In this document: piece after piece, positions 19,001 to 25,930 of the stretch
Numbering within the stretch: the first letter of the stretch is position 1
Layout of the letters: every line of letters begins with the position of its first letter
Assembly: GCA_036491115.1 (NCBI GenBank)
Contig: DASXCQ010000047.1
Span: 1 to 64,000 of the forward strand
DNA: 64,000 nucleotides
Source: DATEPR01 sp036491115
GTDB lineage: Bacteria > Actinomycetota > Actinomycetes > Mycobacteriales > Pseudonocardiaceae
Direction: 5' to 3'
Made by a program: the position numbers and the translations under genes
The notes under the pieces: model-generated
What the model was told of the DNA's origin: nothing
What the model saw: the letters and a program-made list of their open reading frames with translations, nothing else
The model's database searches: none

Positions 19001-19424
19001 TGCGGGCGTCGTCGTCCTCGCCGTCGTCCGCCGCGATGTCCACCGGTGCGGAGAAGGCGATCCGGTCTCCGTCCGGGCTCCACACCGGCGCTCCGGCGCC
19101 CATCGGCAGCGTGGTGCGTGCCTCGGGTTCGCCGCCGTCGGCGGGCAGCGTCCACACCTGGGCCGGACCATCCGCGCTGCCGCGCAGGAACGCCAACCGG
19201 GTGCCGTCCGGCGACCAGGCAGGTGCCGAGTCGTGCTTGCCCTGGGTGAGCCGGACCGATTCGCCGCCGCCGGTGCGCACCCACCACAGGCCGTGCGCCG
19301 GCCGGTCGGCCGTCGTGTCCTGGGTGCGCAGCACGTAGGCGATCCGCCTGCCGTCCGGGGAGATCGCCGGCTGCTCGGGCACGGCCAGTTCGGCCAGATC
19401 ACGAATGCGGAGGCGTCGGGTCAC
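16062..19424 (-). CDS. S9 prolyl-oligopeptidase-type peptidase fused to a beta-lactamase-type serine hydrolase
   Basis: 1120 residues with two complete hydrolase modules. Residues 1 to about 400 form a TolB/WD40-like propeller (repeats of PAWSPDGTRLAF type). Residues about 400-665 are an S9 catalytic domain with the nucleophile in GYSYGGYL near residue 518, Asp in IQGDADLRCPV and His in GGSHLMI. Residues about 680-1010 are a class C beta-lactamase/PBP-like domain with SITK near 725, YCNSG near 816 and HDGNT near 964. About 100 residues of a beta-rich tail follow. No signal peptide is apparent, so it is probably cytoplasmic. The fusion is uncommon: each half is usually a separate protein. The frame is continuous with no stop. 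Confidence 0.88.
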   Translation of the reverse strand: MTRRLRIRDLAELAVPEQPAISPDGRRIAYVLRTQDTTADRPAHGLWWVRTGGGESVRLTQGKHDSAPAWSPDGTRLAFLRGSADGPAQVWTLPADGGEPEARTTLPMGAGAPVWSPDGDRIAFSAPVDIAADDGEDDDARTRRQSTPLVTDRLDYRADGAGFLRTARTHLHVLDLTSGECAQVTEGDWHAGGPAWSPDGTRLAFSAAMAEDADLDYRSGAYVVDVTGGRPELVGFADDIAGAVKWTADGSALLVVGGERGMTTPEGLFRLPVTGSVGVPIAGLTNLAGPLDRNVMTGGPAYPGALPRLVNGGADVLFCVRDRGCSHLYRVGVDGGDPRLVLGGADRVVSGMSVAGSTAAVVVVTATSFGEVVTVDLVSGKETVLTAHGVNVADVDWFARESREFTISDGTRVEAWLIRDPDRPGPLPTLLDVHGGPHNAWNGAADEIHLYHQELAARGWAVLLVNPRASDGYGTEFFGATVGAWGEADAKDFLEPLDVLVAEGVADPDRLAVAGYSYGGYLTCYLTSRDDRFAAAVTGGVVADLVSMSGTSDAGHLLAALELEALPWRDPERVAELSPLTRVGDVRTPTLIIQGDADLRCPVGQAQQWHTALREQGVPTRLVLYPGGSHLMIVHGPPSHRIDINERALDWVTRYADGPRRPPLDAGHWQRRLTTLAKRHRVPGAQLGILRLAEPENELVRVASGVLNLDTGVPVTTDSVFQVGSITKVWTTTLVMQLVDEGILDLDGPVVDVLPELRLTDPETAKGVTLRHLLTHTSGIDGDVFADTGRGDDCLARYVDVLADVAQNHPMGATWSYCNSGFVLAGRVIEKVTGKTWDAVLRERLVTPLGLAHTVTLPEDALLHSVAVGHVTQGTEPPTRAPVWMLPRSAGPAGLITSTVGEVLTFAALHLTGGLATDGTRLLSSVSAAAMTDRQVDLPDRGVSGESWGLGWCRFDWSGHRLVGHDGNTIGQSAFLRLLPEQGLAVALLTNGGNADDLYQDLFQEVFADVAGLDLPEPLTPPAQPETADLPPWLGTYERARARIEIITGEDGPRIRITATGPLAELEPDPTEEYALVPVAPDVYAVRPPGTQTWHPVSFYTLPTGARFLFQASRATPKAG

Positions 19425-19466
19425 AGCGAGCTCCTTCGGTCGGTCGCCCCCGCAAGGTTAGACACG

Positions 19467-19497
19467 TGTGGCGGGACCCGAACCGGGTCCCGCCACA
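19467..19497 (-). terminator. Strong stem-loop after the MFS transporter gene
   Basis: Perfect 13-bp GC-rich inverted repeat (TGTGGCGGGACCC and its complement), extendable by one G-C pair to a 3-nt loop. It lies 16 bp beyond the stop of the OFA-type MFS gene and 43 bp before the start of the S9 fusion gene, both on the minus strand. It is probably the transporter's terminator. No long U-tract follows, as usual in actinomycetes. Confidence 0.7.
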
Positions 19498-19512
19498 GGC
19501 GTGCCAACGAAA

Positions 19513-20799
19513 CTACGGAGTGACCGGCCGGGCGGTGGCGGTGGCCGGGATGTCGGCCGACACCTGGGCGCGCGGCTTGGTCACGATCGGCAGGATCAGC
19601 GCCACAGCGGCGATGATGCCGATCGTGGTGAACGCCAGCGTGTAGGACGTGCCGTCGATCAGCGCGGCGACCAGCAGTGGTCCGACCACGCCGCCGATGC
19701 TCCAGCCGACGATCATCAGGCCGTACACCGCACCGGCGTTGCGTAGCCCGAAGAAGTCACCAGCGGTAGCGGGCATCGTGCCGAAACCGCCGCCGTAGCA
19801 CAGGTACACCAGGGCGGTCAGGATGGCGAACACGGCAGCGGCCGCGATGTGCGGGAGCAGGAAGAAGCACACCGCCTGGATGCCGAGCATGCACATGAAC
19901 GCCGTCATCCGGCCGATGTGCGTCGACACCCAGCCCCAGAACACCCGGCCACCGCCGTTGAACAGGCCCATGATGCCGACCAGTGTCGCCGCGCCTGCCG
20001 CAGAGTAACCCGCGATGTCCGACGCTGCCGCCGCGGCCACCGAGATCAGCGCGATACCCGCGGTGACGTTGAGCGTCAGGGTCAGGGTCAGCAGGTACCA
20101 CTGCGGGGTGCGCAGGGCCTGGGTCAGCGACAGGTCCTCCGACGTGACCACGATCGCGCTGCGAGCGGGCGTGGTCGATCCCGGCACGGTGTAACCCTCG
20201 GGCGGATTCCGGAAGAACGACGCCCCGATGAGCACCATGATCAGGTAGGCGCCGCCGAGCCACAGGAACGACCGCGTCGGCACGGCCGCGTAGTGCGCGA
20301 CCAGCTTCTGCGCGACCGGTGACGTGATCACCGCACCGAAGCCGAAGCCGCCCACCGCGATGCCGGTGATCAGGCCACGGTGGTCGGGGAACCACTTCTG
20401 CAGCATCGCGATCGGCACGATGTAGGCCAGGCCGAGACCGAAGCCCGCGATGACGCCGTAGCCGACGACCAGCAGCCAGAACTGGCCCGAGTTGCTCGCC
20501 AGGCCGGCCACCAGCACGCCGATCGCGTAGATGACCCCGCCGGTCAGCGCGACCGCGCGCGGTCCCCGACGGTCCTGGATCCGGCCACCGATGAACGTGC
20601 CGATGAAGATCATGCCGATGTCGACGGAGAACGGCACCGCCGCCGCCGACTTGGACAACGCGAAATCACTGCCCGTGGCCTGCAACGCCTTCGAGAACAC
20701 GCTCCAGGCGTACACGGCGCCCAGGGCGAGTTGCAGCAGGACTGCTGCCACTGCGATTCCCCAGCGGCCACGCGTCGGACTGCCGGTTCCTCCGGCCAT
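19513..20799 (-). CDS. MFS transporter, OFA (oxalate/formate antiporter) family
   Basis: 428-residue transporter with 12 predicted membrane segments. The first carries GAVYAWSVFSKAL, characteristic of the oxalate:formate antiporter (OFA) family, and FIGGRIQDRRGPR is the MFS loop between segments 2 and 3. Family members exchange small dicarboxylates or monocarboxylates, and the actual substrate here is not evident. I chose the ATG at 20799 because it has AAGGAG upstream and begins just before the first segment. Confidence 0.85.
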   Translation of the reverse strand: MAGGTGSPTRGRWGIAVAAVLLQLALGAVYAWSVFSKALQATGSDFALSKSAAAVPFSVDIGMIFIGTFIGGRIQDRRGPRAVALTGGVIYAIGVLVAGLASNSGQFWLLVVGYGVIAGFGLGLAYIVPIAMLQKWFPDHRGLITGIAVGGFGFGAVITSPVAQKLVAHYAAVPTRSFLWLGGAYLIMVLIGASFFRNPPEGYTVPGSTTPARSAIVVTSEDLSLTQALRTPQWYLLTLTLTLNVTAGIALISVAAAAASDIAGYSAAGAATLVGIMGLFNGGGRVFWGWVSTHIGRMTAFMCMLGIQAVCFFLLPHIAAAAVFAILTALVYLCYGGGFGTMPATAGDFFGLRNAGAVYGLMIVGWSIGGVVGPLLVAALIDGTSYTLAFTTIGIIAAVALILPIVTKPRAQVSADIPATATARPVTP

Positions 20800-20852
20800 G
20801 ACCCACTCCTTCCTGGCACATGCGGGATCACTCCGTTGTGTGCGCATGTCAG

Positions 20853-20906
20853 CCGCTCGCAACGCACGATCACCTGGCTTGGCAGGTGATCGTCGCTGGC
20901 GAGCGG
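20853..20906. repeat. Nested inverted repeat upstream of the MFS gene
   Basis: Two concentric inverted repeats: an inner perfect 11-bp pair (ACGATCACCTG ... CAGGTGATCGT, 6-nt loop) and an outer perfect 8-bp pair (CCGCTCGC ... GCGAGCGG), separated on each side by 5 unpaired bases. It sits 54 bp upstream of the MFS start and about 130 bp beyond the broken dioxygenase gene. It could be a dimeric regulator operator for the transporter, or a terminator of leftward transcription. Confidence 0.6.
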
Positions 20907-21035
20907 TATGTCAGGGTCCGGTAAAGATACCCGCTCCGGCAACGGTGGAAGGTTCGTTACAGGTCGACCGGACCATGGTGTGGGCGAATGAGATCGGGCC
21001 CGCGTAGCAAGAAAAATTGCACCAGGCCGGCCAAC

Positions 21036-21817
21036 TCAGGCGGAGATGGCGAGTTCGACCGGACTCAGCGGTGGGACCAGCGAAAACGCGTCGCGGATGG
21101 CCACTCCGGGCTGGGCCATCAGCCTGGGCAGGTGACCGGTGTGCGGCCAGGACGCCGCGTGCACGAGGAACGGGTGGCAGAGGAAGACGTCGCCCGCCCG
21201 GCCGGTGACCAGTGCGGTCGGCCGGTCGACGCTGGCCGCCGCGGCCAGGGGCACGGCCCTGCTGAACCGGGAGCCCGGCATCGCCCGCGGGTCGCAGCGC
21301 ACGGGCGGCGTCCCGGTGCGAACCGGGTCGTACCCGGGTGGGTGCGCTGGCCTCGTCCACGTCGCTGAACAAGTACAGCGCCAGCAGGCCGCGTTCCCGG
21401 GAACGGTAGTTCACCCACCACTCGCCACCCTGGTCGAAACTGGCCTCGATGTGCCATCCGGCGTCGCCGGGATCGGCCCGGCTGGGGAAGCGCACCGGGA
21501 TCGTGCCGCCGACACCCTGCCGGTGCCACCAGCGACCCTCCCCGATCAGTTGGTCGAACGCCTGCCACAGCACCGGTCGCGTGCCGGCGGCGGTGAATGC
21601 CGGGCTGTCCGGACAGGGCACGCGCACCACCGGATCACGCCAGGTGGACGGGCTCGTCGCGGCGCACCCCGTGGGTGCCCAGCGCGGACCAGATCTCGTC
21701 CTGGCACTCACGGACCACGTCGTCGGGCACGGCGCCCCGCACGGCGACGAACCCGTCCGCGACGAACGAGTCGATCTCCGCCTGGCTCAACACGGCGCCG
21801 GCGTGACACGCGGGCAC
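21036..21817 (-). pseudogene. Phytanoyl-CoA dioxygenase (PhyH)-like gene with two frameshifts
   Basis: Three overlapping frames together spell one PhyH-family protein (Fe(II)/2-oxoglutarate oxygenase). The N-terminus (SQAEIDSFVADGFVAVRGAV) is in the frame starting at GTG 21817. The middle (DPVVRVPCPDSPAFTAAG to APTRVRPGSHRD) is in the next frame. The C-terminus (GRAGDVFLCHPFLVHAASW, PRLMAQPGV) is in the third, ending at 21036. Each switch is explained by one extra base in a G/C run, near 21650 and near 21275. The usual HxD iron motif reads WHIEASFD (HxE). It is either a pseudogene or the site of two sequencing errors. Confidence 0.75.
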
Positions 21818-21923
21818 CGACGGCCACCAGCGACTTTCGGCCGTCCACGATCTGAACCCAACTGGACGATGCCCGTGTCGTGGGCGAGGCTGTCTGAGTC
21901 CCCCGAGGTCAAAGGAGAGCGCG

Positions 21924-23345
21924 ATGGGTCAGCCCGCCCAGCACGACACCGACCCGACCTTCTACCGCAGTGCGTCGGACGCGATCGCCGCGCCACCGGA
22001 GAGCCTCGCGTATCTGGTCGCGTTCGACCGGGCCGCCGAGAAACCGGACGCGCTGGTGGTCCTGGACACCGATCCGGCGTCGGACCGGTACGGCGACGTC
22101 GTCGGCTGGAGCGACCTGCCGACCAGGGGCGACGAGCTGCACCATTTCGGCTGGAACGCGTGCAGCAGCGCACTGTCCCACGCGGGACACCACAGTGACG
22201 GGCTGCACCGCCGGTACCTGCTGCTGCCGGGACTGCGCTCGTCCGACATCCACGTCTACGACACGCAACCGGACCCGAAGCGGCCGACGCTGGTGCGTAC
22301 GGTGCCGGGCAGCCAGCTGGCCGAGCAGGCCGGTTACTCGCGACCGCACACGCTGCACTGCGGTCCGGACGGGATCTTCCTGTCCTGCCTGGGCGGCGCG
22401 AACGGCGCCGAGGGGCCGGGTGGGATCGCGCTGCTGGACCACGACACGTTCGACGTGGTGCGCGCGTGGGAGACCGACCGCGGCCCGCAGTACCTCGCCT
22501 ACGACGCGTGGTGGCACCTGAACCAGAACACGCTGATCACCAGCGAGTGGGGCACGCCGTCGATGATCGAGGACGGCATCAACCCGGAACTGTTGCTGAG
22601 CAACCAATATGGTCATGCGCTGCACTTCTGGGACCTGGCGGAGGGCAGGCACCGGCAGCGGGTCGACCTCGGCGACGAGCACCAGATGGTGTTGGAACTG
22701 CGGCCGTCGCACGATCCGGAGGCGACCTGGGGCTTCGTCGGTGTCGTGGTGAGCACGGCGGACCTGTCCGCGTCGGTGTGGCGGTGGCACCGCGACGGTG
22801 ACCAGTGGCGGGTGGACAAGGTGATCACCATTCCCGCCGAGCCCGCGCCCGCCGAGCGGCTTCCGCCGGCACTGCAACCGTTCGGTGCGGTGCCGCCGCT
22901 GGTGACCGACATCAACCTGTCCGTCGACGACCGGTTCCTCTACGTCTCCTGCTGGGGCACGGGTGAGCTGAAGCAGTACGACGTGAGCGATCCGGCGCAC
23001 CCGCGTGAGGTCGGGTCGGTGCGGCTGGGCGGCATCGTCGGCCGCGTGGCCCATCCGTCCGAACCAGACAGTGCGCTGGCCGGCGGGCCGCAGATGGTCG
23101 AGGTGAGCAGGGACGGCAGGCGGATCTACGTGACCAATTCGCTGTACGGGGCGTGGGACGACCAGTTCTACCCGGACGGCGTCGGGGCGTGGCTGGCCAA
23201 GCTGGACACCGAGCCGGACGGCGGTGGCGGGCTGACGATCGACGCGCGGTTCTTCCCGCACGGCGACCAGTTCCGCGGCCTGCGCACCCACCAGGTCCGG
23301 CTCTCCGGCGGCGACGCGTCCTCCGACTCCTACTGCTACCGCTGA
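21924..23345 (+). CDS. Selenium-binding protein SBP56 / methanethiol oxidase family
   Basis: 473 residues, full length for the SBP56 family. Human SELENBP1 and bacterial MtoX oxidise methanethiol to formaldehyde, H2S and H2O2 using copper. The conserved HHFGWNACSSALSH segment with the family Cys is present near residue 75, as are SRPHTLHCGPDG, GPQYLAYDAWWHLNQN, YGHALHFWDL, DINLSVDDRFLYVSCWG and the C-terminal RTHQVRLSGGDASSDSYCY. It is convergent with the MBL-fold gene 2 bp away. Confidence 0.92.
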   Translation: MGQPAQHDTDPTFYRSASDAIAAPPESLAYLVAFDRAAEKPDALVVLDTDPASDRYGDVVGWSDLPTRGDELHHFGWNACSSALSHAGHHSDGLHRRYLLLPGLRSSDIHVYDTQPDPKRPTLVRTVPGSQLAEQAGYSRPHTLHCGPDGIFLSCLGGANGAEGPGGIALLDHDTFDVVRAWETDRGPQYLAYDAWWHLNQNTLITSEWGTPSMIEDGINPELLLSNQYGHALHFWDLAEGRHRQRVDLGDEHQMVLELRPSHDPEATWGFVGVVVSTADLSASVWRWHRDGDQWRVDKVITIPAEPAPAERLPPALQPFGAVPPLVTDINLSVDDRFLYVSCWGTGELKQYDVSDPAHPREVGSVRLGGIVGRVAHPSEPDSALAGGPQMVEVSRDGRRIYVTNSLYGAWDDQFYPDGVGAWLAKLDTEPDGGGGLTIDARFFPHGDQFRGLRTHQVRLSGGDASSDSYCYR

Positions 23346-23347
23346 GG

Positions 23348-24196
23348 TCAGTCGCTGAACAGACGGACAGCGGACAGCCAGGTGATGGTCGGGTTGAGCC
23401 AGGTCGGGAACGCGGCGACCATCCGGTCGAAGTACTCCCGCCTACCGGGCTGTCCGGCGAGCACCTCGGCCGCGGTCTCCAGGTAGCGGCGGGTGTCGCC
23501 GACGATCGACGGGTCGTCGTCGCGGGCCGGGTCCTTGTGTCCGGCGACGACGGCCTTCGGGTGCAACGCGGCGATCCGGTCGACGGCGGCGAGCCACTGG
23601 TCGAGACCGCCGTCGCCGGATTCGGCCAGGTACTGGTGCACGTGGTTGTAGATCACGTCACCCGCGACGACGAGGTCCAGCGACGGCACGTGCAGCACGG
23701 TGGACGCGTCGGTGTCGCTGTGCCCCATCTCGATCGGCAGCACGGGGTGGCCATCGACGGTGAGTTCTCCGGACACGGGTTCGGCGAGCACCGGGGTGTC
23801 GCCGATCTGGTCGGGCAGGATCGAGTCCCAGAGCGGCGGCCGGCGCCCGCCGGGGTTGAACGCGTGCATGCCGTCGACGGTGCCCTGCGTGGCGACCACC
23901 CTGGCGCCGGGAAAGGCGGCGGTGATCTCGGTGGTGGCGTACCAGTGGTCGCCGTGCTGGTGGGTGATGTACACGGTGGTCACCGTGCGGCCGGTCCGCT
24001 GGGCCCATGTCGCGACGGCGGCGCCCTGGTCACGGGTGACGGGCGGGTCGACGAGCAGGGCCTCGGTGGGCCCGTAGACCAACGTGGTGGACAGCGGCGA
24101 CCAGATCGGAAGGGACCCGTCGGGCGGGATGATGCCGGCCCCCTCGGCGAGCGGGAGCGCCGGGGAGACGTGCACGGCATGGTTCAGCTCGGCCAC
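23348..24196 (-). CDS. MBL-fold metallo-hydrolase
   Basis: About 282 residues of the metallo-beta-lactamase fold. The metal site is THQHGDHWY (HxHxDH), followed by a later His in MGHSDTDAS, Asp in VVAGDVIYNHVH and His in AVVAGHKDPARDD. Such proteins are quinolone-, lactone- or thioester-type hydrolases. The Asn-His pair after the metal Asp is typical of a subgroup close to SoxH/CcrA-like enzymes. The GTG at 24196 is preferred, with GGAGGG nine bases upstream; GTG at 24205 is an alternative. Confidence 0.85.
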   Translation of the reverse strand: MAELNHAVHVSPALPLAEGAGIIPPDGSLPIWSPLSTTLVYGPTEALLVDPPVTRDQGAAVATWAQRTGRTVTTVYITHQHGDHWYATTEITAAFPGARVVATQGTVDGMHAFNPGGRRPPLWDSILPDQIGDTPVLAEPVSGELTVDGHPVLPIEMGHSDTDASTVLHVPSLDLVVAGDVIYNHVHQYLAESGDGGLDQWLAAVDRIAALHPKAVVAGHKDPARDDDPSIVGDTRRYLETAAEVLAGQPGRREYFDRMVAAFPTWLNPTITWLSAVRLFSD

Positions 24197-24274
24197 GGTG
24201 ATCACCCTCCGCTGATGGACGTAAGGTGCCGTCGAGTATGGCCTCGGGTGGGGCGTCGTGCTGACCGAGCGCAC

Positions 24275-25093
24275 TCAGTCCACTGCGGACCTGGTCGGCG
24301 CGGTGATCATGTGCGCCATGCCGAGTGCGCGCAGTTCCCAGGCCGGCCTGCGGTTGGTGACGACGTAGAGGTACAGGGCGCCTGCTCCCAGGACGAGCGA
24401 CCCGATCGCCACCGAGCGGTCGTGCCCGAGCGCGGTGATCAGGGCGACGACCAGCGACAGCGCCAGCAGCAGGACGAGGATGCCGGTGTTGGCGCCGATC
24501 CGCCGCCACCGCCACTCCCGGCTGCCCGCCACCTGCTCGCTCAGGCTCGCGGCGGCCGCCGCGAGTTCGGTGTCCTCGACCCGCTGACCGGTCAGCTGCG
24601 CCGCGATCCGTTCGCACTCGGCCAGTTGCGCGGTGGACGTGATCACCGGCCGGCCGTCCCGGCTCACCGCGCACACCTCACCCGCCCGGCACACCAGGGC
24701 CAGTACCAGGTAGTGCCGCAACACCGGACCGTCGCCGAGCTTGTCGCGCAGTGACCGCACGTCGCTCTCGGCGAGCGTGGCCCGGTGCTGCGAGATGGCC
24801 GCCACCGCCCGGCCCAGCAGCGCGACCGGGTCGGCGCCGTCCAGTTCGGCGGCCCGCCGGTACAGCAGGGTGGCCTCGGCCCAGTTGCCCTGCAGCGCCA
24901 GGATGTCCGCGCGGGCGGTGACGGTCCGCGCGGTCTGCTCGGCCTTCGCCAGCACCCGGTTGGCCCGCGCGTACTCGCCGTCGGCGACGGCGGTCAGCAC
25001 CGCCACCAGCGGGTCGTCGGCGGCGATGTCGTCGACGAAGGTGCCGGACCGCACCGCGGTCACGATCGAATCGATCTCGACCGAATCGGCCAT
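24275..25093 (-). CDS. TPR-like protein with C-terminal membrane hairpin
   Basis: About 272 residues. The first 180 are Ala-rich helices resembling tetratricopeptide repeats (VADGEYARANRVLAKAEQTA, GNWAEATLLYRRAAELDGADPVALLGRAVAAI). The end carries two hydrophobic segments (TGILVLLLALSLVVALITAL and VAIGSLVLGAGALYLYVV). The gene is divergent from the TIR/amyloid-motif operon at 25190, and a link to it is possible but unproven. An in-frame ATG at 25165 would add 24 residues. I do not recognise a named family. Confidence 0.6.
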   Translation of the reverse strand: MADSVEIDSIVTAVRSGTFVDDIAADDPLVAVLTAVADGEYARANRVLAKAEQTARTVTARADILALQGNWAEATLLYRRAAELDGADPVALLGRAVAAISQHRATLAESDVRSLRDKLGDGPVLRHYLVLALVCRAGEVCAVSRDGRPVITSTAQLAECERIAAQLTGQRVEDTELAAAAASLSEQVAGSREWRWRRIGANTGILVLLLALSLVVALITALGHDRSVAIGSLVLGAGALYLYVVTNRRPAWELRALGMAHMITAPTRSAVD

Positions 25094-25189
25094 ACTCCAC
25101 TTCAACCAGACGTCAATCTTTGTCCGGGGCGTCGAAGATGTCCACGATTCGCCTGTGCCGGTCATGTGCGGAAGTGTATAACAGGAGCC

Positions 25190-25930
25190 GTGGCGTCGTC
25201 TCGAACAAACCGTGCCAGTTCTTGGACGGTCGGACTGGTGTTCGGTGTCGCTTTTCTTCTGATCAGCGGCGCGATCGGGTTCGGAGTGCTGGGCGTGCTG
25301 GCCCAGCCGGCCGGTGCCGACCCTGGCCCGGTACAGATACTTGCTGTGCCACAGCAACTTCCGGACACCGACACCGTGTCGGCACCGCCGGAGTTCTCCT
25401 CGTCCGTTCCTTCGGTGAACATCGATGGAAATTCTGTGGTCAGCAGTGTCCCGGTTTTGTCCACTCCATTGGCACCGCCCTCGGACGTTCCGTCCGAAAC
25501 GCCGGGCGGATATACGCGGGAGCGCGGATTGGACACTATGTCGACAGCGATTCCCAGCGGTTGGAAACCGACACTGGTCAACAGTTACTACCAGGCCACC
25601 GACCCGGCGGACAGCGGCCGATTCGTCCGCTACGGCGCCACCACGGCACCGCCGGGCACCCTGCTGTCCAGCCTGGACCAGGCCGAGTCGACGAACCCCA
25701 ACATCCGCGCCGGTTACCAGCGGCTGGCACTGGGCAGCGTGAGCTACCACGGTGACGACGCCGTGGACTGGGAGTTCGAGTTCTCCAAGGCAGGCGTCAC
25801 CCGGCACGTGTACTCCCGCTACTGGGAGGTCGGCGGCACCGAGTACTTCCTCTACGTCTCGGCGACCGAGACCGCCTGGTCGCGCACCCAGCCGATCTTC
25901 ACCGTCATGGCGAACACGGCGACGCCATGA
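25190..25930 (+). CDS. Membrane-anchored protein with extracytoplasmic sensor-like domain
   Basis: 246 residues, GTG start with CAGGAG upstream. One N-terminal membrane anchor (VGLVFGVAFLLISGAIGFGV, about residues 15-38) is followed by a Pro/Ser-rich linker (to residue 115) and a folded C-terminal domain of about 125 residues. That domain has conserved-looking aromatic strands (GWKPTLVNSYYQATDP, RFVRYGA, YSRYWEVGGTEYFLYVSA) and resembles the outer domains of some actinobacterial Ser/Thr kinases. It overlaps the next gene by the 4-bp ATGA, so it is the first gene of a three-gene operon with the multi-pass protein and the TIR protein. It may sense the cell surface. Confidence 0.6.
   Translation: MASSRTNRASSWTVGLVFGVAFLLISGAIGFGVLGVLAQPAGADPGPVQILAVPQQLPDTDTVSAPPEFSSSVPSVNIDGNSVVSSVPVLSTPLAPPSDVPSETPGGYTRERGLDTMSTAIPSGWKPTLVNSYYQATDPADSGRFVRYGATTAPPGTLLSSLDQAESTNPNIRAGYQRLALGSVSYHGDDAVDWEFEFSKAGVTRHVYSRYWEVGGTEYFLYVSATETAWSRTQPIFTVMANTATP

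Noticed and set aside
17214..19523. A 769-codon plus-strand frame antisense to the S9 fusion gene
   Set aside because: Composition is Arg/Gly/Val/His-rich without domains; the opposite strand carries two clear active sites.
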